From: Heterohyrax brucei
Taxonomy: Eukaryota > Chordata > Mammalia > Hyracoidea > Procaviidae
Length of the DNA: 64,000 nucleotides
NCBI GenBank assembly: GCA_028571685.1
Contig: CM053142.1
Coordinates: 69,465,296 to 69,529,295 of the forward strand
Reading direction: 5' to 3'
Both the position numbers and the translations under genes were made by a program. The notes under the pieces were generated by a model. It worked only from the letters and a program-made list of their open reading frames with translations. It searched no databases and had not been told where the DNA came from. Positions within the stretch are counted from its first letter, which is position 1. Each line of letters opens with the position of its first letter. Below, one piece after another: positions 46,855-59,800 of the stretch.

Positions 46855-49800
46855 TTTGTTTTTAATATTTTGTTATGCTTTAAGTGAAACTTTGCAATCC
46901 ATGAAAATTTGTCATACAAAACCTTGCTGATACACTGCAGTGTAACTCCCTACACTGTGACAGTACACTGCTTTCCACCCTGTATTTCCTATTCAACTAG
47001 CTCATGTACCCCTCCACCCTTTCATCTCTCCTCTGGACACCAGCTACTCAGTTAGTTTCACCCAATACTTAAATCAAGAAGCGCACTCTTTGCCAGTATC
47101 GCTTTCGTCCAATCTTTAGCTGAAGAGTTGGCTTTGAAACTAGTTTCAGCTCTGGGCTAACAGAGTCTGGGGACCATGCCTTCCAAAGACCCTTCAGTCT
47201 GTCAGATGATAAAATCTGGTCTTTTAATAGAATTCTGGTTCTGCCCATCCAGTTTTCTCCTACTACATCAGGGATTCTATGTTTTATTCCCTGTAAGGGC
47301 AGTCATTGATGATGGCCAGGCACCACCTAGTTCTTTGGATCTCAGACTGTTGTACTCTCTGGATTATATGGCCCTTTCTGTCTCTTTGACTCATATTTTC
47401 TTTATGTCTGTTTTCTTTCATTCTCCCCTGCTCCACATGGGTTAGGATCAATTGATGCTACTTAGGTAGCCACTTGCTAGCTTTTAAGATACCACTAGAC
47501 ACACCCTAGACACTCCCTAGACCCAAGTGGGACGCAGAACATTTTAAAAACTTTGTTATGCTAGTAGATCTAGATAACCTCTGAAACCATGGTCCCCACA
47601 CCCCAGCCTCTGTGATTTTGTCCTTTAAAGAGTTAGATCATATTTAGGAAACCTCTTAGCTTTTGATTTAGTCTGTCTGTGCTGACCTCCCTTATTCTGC
47701 ACGTTCACTCCCTTCACCTAACCCAATTCCTATCTACTATCTAATCTATGAATATTCCTCTCCCTCCCTCCGTGGCCTTGTAACAATCAAAGACTGTTTT
47801 CTTCAGTGTTTAAATCATTTGAGTCCTTATATTAGTGGTCTCGTACAGTATTTGTCCTTCTGCAACTTATTACACTGAACATAATGTCTTCCAGATGACT
47901 ACATGTTATGAGATGTTTCCCAAGATTATCACAGTTCTTTAGCATAGCATTCTATTGTGTGAATATACTGGTATATTTAGCCCTTCGTCTGTTCATGGAC
48001 ACACTGGTTGATTCATCTTTTTGCTGTTGTGGACACTGCTGCAATAAACGTTGGTGTGCGTGTGCCTATTTAAGTGAAGGCCCTTGTGTTTTAGGCTGTA
48101 TTCCAAGAAGTGAGATTACTGGATCATGTGGTATATGTATTTCTAGCTTTTTGAGAAAGCGCTAAATTGATTTCCAAAGTGGTTGTTTCATTTTGTATTC
48201 CTACTAGCAGTGTAGAAGTGTTCCAGTCTCTCTACAACCTCTCTCACATTCATTATTTGGTATTTTTTGGAGTAATGCCTGCCTTGTTGTGGGAGATGTT
48301 ATCTCTTTATAGTTTTAATTTGTATTTCTCTAATGGCCAATGATCATGAGCATTTCCCGATATATCTGTTAGCCACCTGAATGTCTTCTTTGGTGCAGTT
48401 CATATCCTTTGCCAATTTTTTAATTGGTTTGTCTTTTCCTTGTGGAGGTTTTGCAGTATCTTGTAGATTGTGGAGATCAATGCTGATCAGGTTCTCAGTA
48501 GTATAAACTTTTTCCCAGTCTGTATGTTGTCTTTTTACTTATTTGGTGAAGTCTTTGGATGAGCATAACGGTTAGATTTTTAGGAGATCCCAGTTATCCA
48601 TTTTCTTTTCTGATATGGGCGCATTGCTGGTAACATTTTGTAGTCTGTCTACACTGTGTATTGGGGCCATCAGCATTATCCCTATTTTTTCTTCCATAAT
48701 CTTTATAGTTTTAAATTTGATATTTAGGTTTTTGATTCATTTTGAGTTAGTTTTTGTGCACAGTATGAGATATGGGTCTTCTTTCATTTTTGGGGAGATA
48801 GATGTCCAGTGATGCCAATACTATTTGTTAAAGAGACTGTCCTTCCCCCAGTTTACTGACTATGGGCCTTGTCAAGTATCAGCTGCTCATTAGTGGATGC
48901 TGTTATATATGTATTCAAAATTCTGTTCCACTGATCTACATATCTGTTTTTATACCAGTACCACATTGTTCTGACTACCATTACCTTGTAATAACTTATA
49001 AAGTCAGATAGTGTGAGGGTTCCCACATTGTTTTTCTTCTGTAATGCTTTGTTTATCTGGGGTTTCTTCCCTTTCCATATGAAGTTGGTGGTTTGCTTCT
49101 CCATTTCCTTAAAAAATGCCATTGGAATTTGTATTGGGATTGCATTGTATCTGTATATTGCTTTGGGTAGAACAGACATTTTCATGATGTTGAGTCTTCC
49201 TACCCATGAGTAAGGTAGGTTTCTCCACTTACATAGGACTCTTTTTGTTGTTGTTGTTTTGCAGTAAAGTCTTGTAGTTTTCTTTGTATAAGACTATTAC
49301 ATCTCTGGATAGATTCCAAAGTGTTTTATCTTCTTGAGGGCTATTGTAAATACTATTGATTCAGTGATTTCCTCTTTGATGTTATCTTTATTGGTGTAAA
49401 GAAATTCAACTGACTTATGTATATTTATCCTTGTATCATGACACTTTGCTGAACTCTCCTATTACTTCCAATAGTTTTGAGTGGATTCTTTAGGGCTTTC
49501 TGTGTATAACACCATATCATCTGCAAGTAGAGAAAGTTTTGTTCTTCCTTACCAACTTTCATGCCCTCTATTTCTTTACCTGGCTAAAACTTCCAGCACA
49601 ATCTTGAATAGGAGTAGCAAAAAAGGGCATCCTTGTCTTGTTCCCATTCTTGAGGGGAATGCTCTCAGACTCTTTCCACTTAGGATGATGTTGGCTGTTG
49701 GCTTTGTATAAGTGTCATTTATTATGTTGTGAAATTTTCCTTTCATTGTTACTCTGATGAGAGGTTTTAACATGAATAGGTGTTGGTCTTTGTCAAATGC

Positions 49801-52800
49801 TATTTTCTCCATCAACTGATAAAACCAAGTGGTTCTTGTCTTCTGTCTTGTTTATGTGATTTATTACACTGATTTTTCTTCCCCCCCCCAGAGGTTAAAA
49901 CATCTCTGCATCGATAGTATGGATCCCAGTTGGTCATGGTGAATTTTATTGACTAGAATTTTGTTGAGGATTTTTGCACCTACGTTCATGAGAGATATTG
50001 GTCTGTAATTTCCTTTTTTAGTGCTGTCTTTGCCTTGTTTTTGTGTCTAGGTTATGCTGGCTCAATAGAATGAACTTGGTAGCATCCCATTCTTTCCCAT
50101 GCTCTAAAGTGCCTTTATGTAATAGTAATAGTAACAGTGGTGTTAACTCATCTCAAAACATTTGGTGGAATTCTCCAGTGAAGCAGTCAGGGTTAGGGTT
50201 TTGGGTTGAGAGTTTTTCAATTACCTTTACAATCTCTTCTTTTTGATGTGTTTATTTAGTGATTCTATTTCTGTTTTTGCTAGTTTAGGTAGAAAGCATG
50301 TTTCTAGAAACTTGTTCTTTTCCTCTAGCTTTTCAAATTCGTTAAAGTACAATTTTTCAGAGTATCCTGTTAAGATTCTCAGTTTGGTCTGTTGTGAAAT
50401 TGCTCATTTCGTTTCTTACTCTGGTTATTTGTTTCCTCTCCTGTTTTTCTTTTGTTAGTTTGCCCATAGTTTGTCGATTTTGTTGACATTGTCAGAGAAC
50501 TAGCTTTTGGTTTTGTTAATTCTTTCAATCATTTTTCTGTTCTCTATTTCATTTAGTTCTGCTCTAATTTTTATTATTTGCGTTCTTCTGTTGCCTGAGG
50601 GGTTCGTTTGCTCCTCTCTTTCTACTTGTTCTAGTTGTAAGGGTTAATTCTTTTATTTGGGCCCTTTCTTCTTTTTAGATGTGTGACTTTATTGAGATAA
50701 ATTGATCTGTGAGCACTGCTTTTGCTTTGTTCCAAAGATTCTGGTAGAAAGTGCTTTCATTCTCATTTGGTTTTGTGAATATTTTTTATTCTGTCCTTGA
50801 TTTCTTCTGTAAAGCAGTCATTTTCAAGCAAGGTGGTATTCATTTTCCATGTATTTAATTTTTTTCTTTCTTTTTCTGTTATTGATTTCTGTTTTCATGG
50901 CTTTATGGTCTGAAAAGATGCTTTGTAGTATTTCAGTACTTTTCATTTTAAGGATTGACTAGTGGACTAGTATGTGGTCAATTCTGGTGAATGCTTTCCA
51001 TGCGTTGGAAAAGAAAGTATACTTGGCTGCTATTGTGTGGAGATTCTGTATATGTCTATGAGGTCAAGTTGGTTGATCGTGACCTTTAGATTTTTCTTGT
51101 CTTTATGAAACATTTGTGTGGATGTTCTGTTCTTCACTGAAAGTGATGTGTTGAAGTTTCTTTCTATCGCTGTGGAGCTGTCTCTGCTTTCAGTGTTCTT
51201 GGAGTTTATTTTATGTACTTGCAGTCTTGTCATTAGTTGCAAAGATATTTAATATGACTTTGTCTCCATGGAATATTGAGTCTTTAATCATTATATAGTG
51301 TCCTTACTTATCCAGTGTAGTTGATTGTACTTTAAAGTCTACTCTGTCAAAGATTAATCTTGCTATTACTCCTCTTTTTTGAACGTTGTTAGCTTGAAAA
51401 ATTTTTTTCCATCCTTTGAATTTTAGTTTGTTTGCGTCTTTAAGCCTAAGGTGTGTCTCCTGTCAGGCATACATAGATTTTTTTTTAATCAAATCTGTCA
51501 CTCTTCATCTCTTTGTTGGTGCTTTTAATCCATTTACATTCAGTGTGATTATTGATAGGTATGAGTTTAGTGCTCTCATTTTTATGTCTTTTTTGTGTAC
51601 TATAGACAGTGTCTGTCTTCCATTTAATTTTCTTTGATGAGTCTTTTCTTTGTGTCTTCTCTTTTCTTGTTTTTCGTGGTTGGTGGTTTTGTATTTGCTA
51701 AGACTTTATATTTTTCTTGTTTTTTATTTTGCTGCAGGATTGATCATTTCCTTTGTGTATACCATAACACATCCCTTATTTTTATAAACTTAAATCAGTC
51801 TTTAATTTCTTTGTATAAGATTGACTTTCTCTCCACATGGAAGATCCATGACTACATTTTGTTTGAAGTCCTTTTTTTTGTTATAATGTTTACATAATGA
51901 TGTTTCTGTTTCCCTATTTTCAGTGTTTTACCTTTGATTTATTTCTGTGATTTCTCTGTTTGAGTGGTTCCAGTCTTGTGTTGTCACCTGGTGTTACTGG
52001 TTTTCTAACCAAAGGACTTCCTTTAGTATTCCTTGTAATTTTAACTTGGCTTTTGCAATTCCCTCAATTTTTGCTTATCTGGAAATGTCCTAATTTCACT
52101 ATCATATGTGAGAGACAGTTTTGCTGGATATAATTCTTGCTGGCAATTATTTTCATTCAGTCTTTGCATATGTCATCCCATTGCCTTCTTGCTTGCATGG
52201 TTTCTGCAGAGTAGTCTGAGCTTATTCTTACTGATTTTCTTTTGTAGGTTATTTTTCACTTATCCCTAGCAACTTTCAAATCATCTCCTTATCGTTAGTT
52301 TTGGCAAGTTTTGTTATAATATCTCTTGTTTTCTTTCTTTCGGGATCCACTTTGTGTGGAGTTTGATGAGCACTATGAATACGTATCTTTTCATTTTTCA
52401 TGGTATCAGGGAAGTTTTCTGTCAACAAATCGTTGACAATTCTGTCTCTATTTTCTTTTGCTTCCCCTTATTCTGGTACTTCAGTCACTTGTAGATTAGT
52501 CCTCTTAATGCTTCTTAATTTTCTTTACATTCCTTTTTATGATTTTTTTTCCTCCAATATATTAGCATCATGTGCTTTATCTTCAGTCTCAGCAATTCAG
52601 CCTCCCATTGCCTCAGTTCTGCTCTTTTGACTTTCTACCAAGTTATCTAATTCAGTAATTGTATTATTAATTTTCTGAATTTCTAGTTCTTGCCTCTGTG
52701 TGCTTTCTTGCAGCCTGTTCAATTTGCTATTATGCTCTGCTGCATTTTGCTTCATCAACTTCATGATCTCTTGAAGAGTTCTAAATATTAATCTTTGGTA

Positions 52801-53935
52801 TTCTACATCTGATAATTCTAGGAAGTTCTATTCATCTGGCTAATTTCTTGAGTCTTTGTTTTGAGAGCTTTCTGAAGCCATCATGGTTGGCCTCTTTATG
52901 TGATTTGATATGGACTGTTGTCTCCAAACCGTCACTAAATTTTTGTATTTATGTGTTTTATGTTTGCTTACTGTTTTCTTGTTTTATTTCCTTTTGAACT
53001 GTCCTAACAGGCTGGTTCTGTGTGATGGTTTGGTTATTGGTGCCTTTGAAGCTCCAACATTCTGTCACTAGGAGACTAGAATTGTTAGTAGACATACTTC
53101 TAGATGAATTCAGCCCATACTTTTAGATGAATTCAGCTCAGATATCCAGATAGTCAGTCACCAAGTGTGTGATACAGGGTGTCCCCTACTATCCTAGATG
53201 GACAGGCATGATTGGTGCAGGTGTAGGTAACTTGCTTCTGGTGCTGAGAAAGGCAGGGGGCTAACAGCTGACTCTGAGCGTCTGTGAGGGTGGCATGTCC
53301 CATAATGTCAGATTCTTGATGAAGGCAGTGTTTCCACCCTGAATTTCTTGCTCCAGTGAGTTGGCAGATTCACACCCCCCCCACACACTTCCCCTAATTC
53401 ATTAAATTGTTTCCTCTCCTAGTCTTGGAGAACAGCTCAGGGTGTGCTTAAGGAGTCCCACTTACAGCTCAGTTAATGGCATCAGACTCCAGAGCTGGGG
53501 GCAGCACTGGGTGGGGAGAGAGAAAGGCTCCTAAAAGGGAGAGAGGTTCATCCCAAATGAAAGATTTAGATTCGTATGCTATAGCTTGATGTCAGTCACT
53601 TAGATTTTGATGATCAAGCGCTGCTTTCCACCAGTTCTGGGGCTTTGAGTACACTTTTCACTGCTCTTGGCCACTGAGGAGGATGCCTGCCCTTCAAATA
53701 CTACTATTCTGCTCACCATGCTGGCCAAAGCCAAAACCTGACAGGTCAAGTCTGGCCTAGGTACTTCTGGACCTACTCTTCCTTGCCATTGCTCAGTCCA
53801 ATGTCTCAGCTTTCCCTTTGATGTTCAGGCCTCCTAGGATGTCATATGTAATCAATTTATTAGCTCTTTTGGTCTTTGTTGTTAGAAAAATCACCAGAAG
53901 TAGCCCATTTCTCTGCCACCTTGGCCTAACACTTT
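46855..53935 (-). mobile_element. near full-length, decayed L1 of about 7 kb
   Basis: Minus strand, right to left: 5' UTR with the L1 start (GGCCAAGGTGGCAGAGAAAT at about 53930), ORF1 starting at about 52886 (M-A-S-E-S-S, coiled coil) to about 52020, ORF2 from about 51630 to 48000 with endonuclease, reverse transcriptase (TRQGCPF and an [13 protein letters not shown] segment near 49600) and C-terminal parts, then a 3' UTR of about 1 kb to 46855. Many stops and frameshifts. Confidence 0.88.
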
Positions 53936-54179
53936 TTTTTTTCCTTTTGAAGGAAGCAGAAAATAGATTAATGGTTGCTCAGTGCTAGGGTGGTATGTAT
54001 GGAGTATGACAGTAAAGAACACAGTTTCTTCCTGAAGTGATGGAAATATTCTAAAATTGACTGTGATTATGGTGGCACATAAAGTACTAAAAATTATTGA
54101 ATTGTATAACTTAAATGAATAAATTGTATAATGTGTGAGTTCTATCTCAATAAAATTATTTTTAGAAACAGCATATTAA

Positions 54180-54960
54180 CCCAAAGATTATTAGTAATAG
54201 TGAAATTTAGGCTAGACATTGATTTAAGGCTTAGAATCTTGCAATTAAATTTCAATAAAACTCAATTTTACTTAAAAAAAAAAAAGAAAATTTTAAGACT
54301 AGGAGATATGCCATAGAGTTGTGAATAAACTAAAGAGCAACAAGGGGGATGAATCAGAAGGCTTTTACAATAATCCTGGAGAGAGGGAAAGTAATTGGGA
54401 CTATGACAGTAGCTATGGAGGTAACAGAAAATGGCTTTAGGAGAAACAGACTATAGATAGAGATATACAAAACAAGAAGTCAAAGTTCAGTGACAACTGA
54501 ATCTCTACCTACATGCGTGTATACATTCAAGCAAATTGTAAATGAATAATATTAAATATACAAAACCCATTAGCATTTACTTGAAGTTAACATCAGTGGG
54601 TTTTGTACATTTTGTGATAGGCAATTTAGTGACTGTGGCAAATGCAGTTTAAAGTCACTTAACCCTACACAGTTAAAAGTATTAGCTTTAAGCACACACA
54701 CACACACACACACTTACATAGTACACATAGCAGTATTTTCCAGGCCTCTTTAAAATGCTAGAAAAGCAAAAATGTTGCTTTAAGGATTAAGGTGCACATG
54801 ACCCAAGCAATGGAGTCTTCAGTCACATTCTGTGCGTGTGAAATCTGGACTGAAATCTGAAATGAAGACTGAATAGAAATTGATGCCTTTGAAATATGGC
54901 ATTGGCAAAGAGTATTAAGTATACTACAGACTGCCAGAAGAATGAATAAATCTGTCTTGG
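54180..54960. other. no gene; short CA repeat
   Basis: AT-rich sequence with a (CA)n tract at about 54690-54712. Nothing else recognised. Confidence 0.5.
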
Positions 54961-55225
54961 AAGAAGCACAGCTTGAATTTCATTAGAAACAAGTAAGGTG
55001 AAACTTCATGTCACATACTTTGAACATGTTATTAGGAGAGACATCATGCTTGATAAAGTAGAAGCTCACCAAAAACTAGGAAGATCTTCAAGGAAATGGG
55101 TTGATACAGTGGCTGCAACAATGAGTTGAAGCATAACAACTACTTAGAGGATGCAGTACTTGCTTAGCTGTACACAGGGTCATTATGAGTCAGAACTGAC
55201 TTGATGACACCTAACAACATATTCT
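54960..55225 (+). repeat. RTE/BovB 3' end with tail
   Basis: Plus-strand C-terminal region with GACATCATGCTTGATAAAGT and GGGTTGATACAGTGGCTGCA, ending GTCAGAACTGACTTGATGAC and ACCTAACAACA. Shows the 3' end shared with the SINE. Confidence 0.8.
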
Positions 55226-55229
55226 AAAC

Positions 55230-56640
55230 TCAGATATCAATAACTATTTTACAAAATTACTTTTTTAAAATAGCATTAATCAATATAATCAATGCCTATT
55301 TTATAAAATTAGTATTTTAAAATAGTATTAAGAAGATTAGGTTAAAAAGCTACTGTTCAACATTTTTAATCTTAGATCAAGAAACAAGCAAATTAAGAAA
55401 TGTAAGAAAGACCATATTCTGTTGAAATTGGATGCAGCTGTTGCAAAACGAATAATGCAGACATAATTTCAGGTTGTTGAAACAATGCTCTAGCTAAGGA
55501 AGTTTTGGAAAGAAGAATTCTCCAATTAAAAAAAAATAGCTACAGCTTTTTAGCTCTAAAATACACGGTAGCAATCTATATAAATGGTTTTTAAATATGA
55601 TTCAAATTAAGCATAAAACACTAAGATGATGCTATTTCAAATTATTAAGAAATTTTACCTGCATACAACTGCATGAACATTGCCCATTTCTACTCCATCT
55701 TCTTAATTGTTGTTGTGGTTGAACTCGTTGCTGCAGCCACTGTATCAACTCATTTCCCTGAAGGTTTTCCTCCTTTTTGGTGACCCCCTACTTTATCAAA
55801 CATGACATCTCTCATAATAACATATTTGAAGTATGTTAAGTCACCCCAGTTAATTTTCTGTAATACTAAGAGGAATAAATTTCACCCTCAGGGAATGGTA
55901 GTTCTGGGTTACAGTCCCAATTCTATTGTGAATTGGCAATGTAAACGTGAATACTGGACTTTGCTAGTGCTTTGTTTCCTCAGCAATAGAACTGAAGGAT
56001 TTTGGTTAAAACAGCCTGTGAGGCTTTGAAAGACATTTAGGCCGAAGAAGGGAGCTTCTTATGACATAAACGAACTTTTCTTGTTTTCCACCTGTGCAAT
56101 ACCATAATTTGGAAGTATTCTATTGTTCTGGGACAAAAATTTTCCTGTAGAATGTCAATATTACTGATGACTGATTATAACTTGGAAGTCAGAAAACAAA
56201 GCGCCAAGCAATAAAAATTTTGCTTTAAAAAAAAAATACTTTAAGGGGCTTGCAATATTTGGGTTAAAAGTGGTGTTGGAATATCTCACCTTTGAATTTT
56301 AAAGAGCTAAAAATCTGAGCAGAAGAAAAATGACACACAGATTGTATTGTTTAAGTCTTTATCTTACATATGTTATCAGTGCATACCATTTGAGAAATAA
56401 ATATTTTAAATTCTATCGAGGAAGTAGAGATAATAAACACTGGTTCCCGCAGAAAAGATGATATCTTTCTATTGAAATGTCACACAAAAACACAATGCTT
56501 TGTGTGAGTTGAACAAAGATAAATAAGGCCATCATGACCAAGAATGTGTTGACCCAATACGTGTTCTCTACTCCAGGGACACATGCACATCCTGCCCTAG
56601 ACTAATGGGTTCTTTTTTTCTGTTCCCATCCCAAAAGCCA
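55230..56640. other. mostly unassigned; RTE fragment at 55700-55840
   Basis: Apart from an inverted RTE piece (TTGCTGCAGCCACTGTATCA) nothing was recognised. It includes the region downstream of the CLEC4D stop. Confidence 0.4.
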
Positions 56641-56652
56641 CTTCAGAGGTGT

Positions 56653-56800
56653 CTAGGTGGATGCCATCTCAGGTTTCTGACAAATCCTTCTTGTCTTAAG
56701 CTGACAAGGAAACTCGTTCCAGCCCCATTTATCATTTTCATTAACAATGACAGCACACTGTTCTTCCTGACGGTCACTGGGCTGACCCATATGCCAGAAT
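56653..56800 (-). CDS. CLEC4D: CLEC4D coding exon 6 (Ca2+ loop, stop)
   Basis: The acceptor is CTTTCCTTTTAG. Encodes the FWHMGQPSD loop, the [10 protein letters not shown] segment, RRIC and a short tail to TAG. The canonical Glu of EPN and Asp of WND are replaced by Gln and Glu. No AATAAA was found within about 300 nt downstream. Confidence 0.94.
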
Positions 56801-59800
56801 CTAAAAGGAAAGAGGGAAACAAAGCAAAATCATAGGTCAGTGACAATGCGGAGAAAATTCCTTCAGTGAGCAACTGAGAGCTGCAGTGTGCAACACACTA
56901 GTCACATGTAGCTATTAAGTACGTGTAATGTGATATGTAGTCTCTGTATTGAGATGCTTTGTGAAGTGTACATGGTATGGTTGATACAAAAGATTTGGTA
57001 CAGAAAGAAAGTATCAGTAATGATTTTCATATTGATAGCATGTTGAAATAACACTATTTAGATAGATTGGATTAAAGTATATCATTAAAATAAATTTCAC
57101 CTATTTCTACCTTCTTAGCATGCTACTAGAAAACTGAAAATTGTACATCTGGCTTGAGTTCTTATGTAATTTATATGAGGCAGTGCTGGTATGGAGGAAA
57201 AATATCACAAGATTGTAACTGTTACAAAACCAGTATTTATTTTTGTTTTCTACAAATGTAAAGAATAAGATAGTTTTATTTTTTTCACACTATTCCTGTA
57301 GTAGCAGGCTTCCATTGGCATTGGACAAATAAGGATACTGAGAGAAATTTCATTAAGCCACAAGTTCATTCTACAGCTTGAGAATAGCATAAAAAGTTAC
57401 TCAGCATATGTTGTTAAACTCTGAGTAAGCATACTCACCCTATACTCTACCCTATAATAAATTCTGCTGTAACTTCATCTCACCTTTGCTATAAAGCCTT
57501 CTAGCACCAGTCAATACACTTACGTCACGTGTGGGTTAAATGGTGTCTTGTCTACCCAGTGCCATTGGCCTTCAATGTTCTGATTTCTAAGTCCCAGGAA
57601 ATAGGAAAATTGTGTATCCAAAAATTGAATAATGAAGTTCTGCATAAAAAGATAAAATTTTATAAATATCTTTGCACTTACGAACTAATGGCTGTTATGT
57701 TGTAGGAAGAGGAAAAGGGCCAAATAGATTACTGACTACATGGAAAAGCTGTGGCACCAGACAGACCTGTGTTCAAATCCTGCCTCTGCCATTCACTGAC
57801 TAATGTTAGCAGGTATCTTAATCACCAAACTCCAGTTTTCTCATCTTCAAAAGGGCTAACTCCACTACGCCATAAAATCACTGTGAGGATTAATGGAGAC
57901 CATATTTATAAACCTCTTAACCAAAGCTTATTAGAATCGGAATTTTAGGAGCTTTCGTTTTTTAAATTGTTTTCTTTATTTGCATGTGTGTTTTGTTAAA
58001 TTCCATTTTATTCAATGAATTGGTGAATCCATAGACTGAAAAACCATGGAAATAAAATTCTCTGGGAAACCTTTCTACTGAGAATAGAGTATAATCTGAG
58101 TAATAGTACATATATAAAAATAAATTGCGTGAATAAATAATTTTTTAAATTAACCTTAGAGATTGTTTAGGATTACAATCATATATATGAGCTATTTTCC
58201 TATGCTTTATCCTAACATGTTCCTTCAGTCCTGATCATTCATTTTTTTCACTTATTCACCAAATATTTCTTAAGACACATCTATCTTTTGTGCCTGAAAT
58301 TGTGCAGAACACTGGAAATGCAAAGAGGAGTGAGCACAGCCCCAGTCTTCGCCAGCAAAAGAATCAATGGAAGAGATGAGCAGGGAACAGACAATTACAG
58401 TCCACTCTAGTGCATACCAAGAAGTATCTCTGACTTAGAAAAGGGAAGGTAGAATAAGGAAGGTGGTAAGATAGTGGATAAATTTTCTGGAAGAAATAAC
58501 TCCTGAATCAAAGCTTGAAAGCCCAGAAAGTACTGACTAAATTTTTTTTTAAAGGAGAGGAAGAAAAATCTTTCCAGACAAATGGAGCAATGGAATAGAT
58601 TGAGCAAAGGCACAGAGTCATAAACAGAGAAAATTTCTCTTTCTATGCAAAAGATTCATACCAGCAGAGATGCTGGTGTGAACCTCATCGTACCTGCTCA
58701 GCCTCTGTGCTGATGGTCACTAGGTTGGCTCCCATCTCTGTACAGTTCCTTACACTCTCAGCCCAAGTCTTGTTGTCACTAAGAATAATATAGCAGTTGG
58801 ACTGGAAGGCTCTCCAGTCACCAGGACAGCAATTTCTGATGCTCCCTCCGGTAAAAATTGACATGGAAAATAGTTATAAGGCGCATTTCATCTGTAACAG
58901 CTTGTCTAAGTATTTTACCACCCTGTATCCAAGTCACCACTTGTGGGACTAAGACCAGGATTATCAAAAGTATTCAGCTCTCTAACAAATACTGAAAATT
59001 ACAATTTGAAACACCTTCTATCAAAAGCATCTGGGTCATGGAACAGCTATGAGAAAATAACAAAGTGCTCTGTAAGATCTGATCATTATTCAACACGCTT
59101 AATCCCATTTTGTTTCATATTTTAGGTATTCTCATAACAAAACCTTTTACAGGGCATTTTATCTGAAGAGAGCAAAGAAACTTCCAAAACTCTCAAGCAT
59201 TTCTCATTTCTCCCAAATAAAAATATACAAGTTCCAGAATCCTGAAAGAGATAAAGACACTTAAGCAAAGTTATATATTCTAGGAGAAAACTGTCTTTAT
59301 ACCACCAGACACTCTGAATGAAAGGAAAATGGAACTAAATTAGTATATGTTTTAGGTATAGAAAACAGCTTAGAAAAGTGTTAAAATATACTTTAGGCTT
59401 AGTCAACTGACTACAGTCATGGGAAATAATTCTTTCTCAATTTATTGATGTTCATCTTTGTCAAATCCTCATTTTATGATACTGTAATCTATCTGAGTTT
59501 AGTAGTGATATCATTTAAATGTGATAACGAAGCTGAACGGAAATAAAAACAAGAAAAATGTTACATTCTCTGCTATCCATACCTTTCGGTTTTGAATTTT
59601 CTCTGCTCCACGTCTTCTTGCAGTGAGGCTCTGATAACTCAAACACTCTGATGCCTCTCTTACAGCGTTGAAAGTTGTGATAAGTCACTGGCAAGAAAGA
59701 AAACAAGTCAGTATCCTTTTCAGATATAGCCACTTAATTAGGGGAGTGGGGGCTAACAGCTCTAAGCCTTTCCTTACTGTAATACGTTACCCCTGCTACT

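Larger units (their letters stand above)
44640..54175 (+). mobile_element. old L1 ORF2 and 3' end, split by SINEs and a 7-kb L1
   Basis: Plus-strand L1 ORF2 text runs from about 44640 to 46700 (for example the region encoding 'ANQILQHVG' and a 'LEKFLFTIQKI' segment). It resumes at 53960-54175 with the L1 3' end 'aaaatagattaatggttgct' through 'ctcaataaaattatt'. The gap holds a SINE and the inverted L1. Confidence 0.75.
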
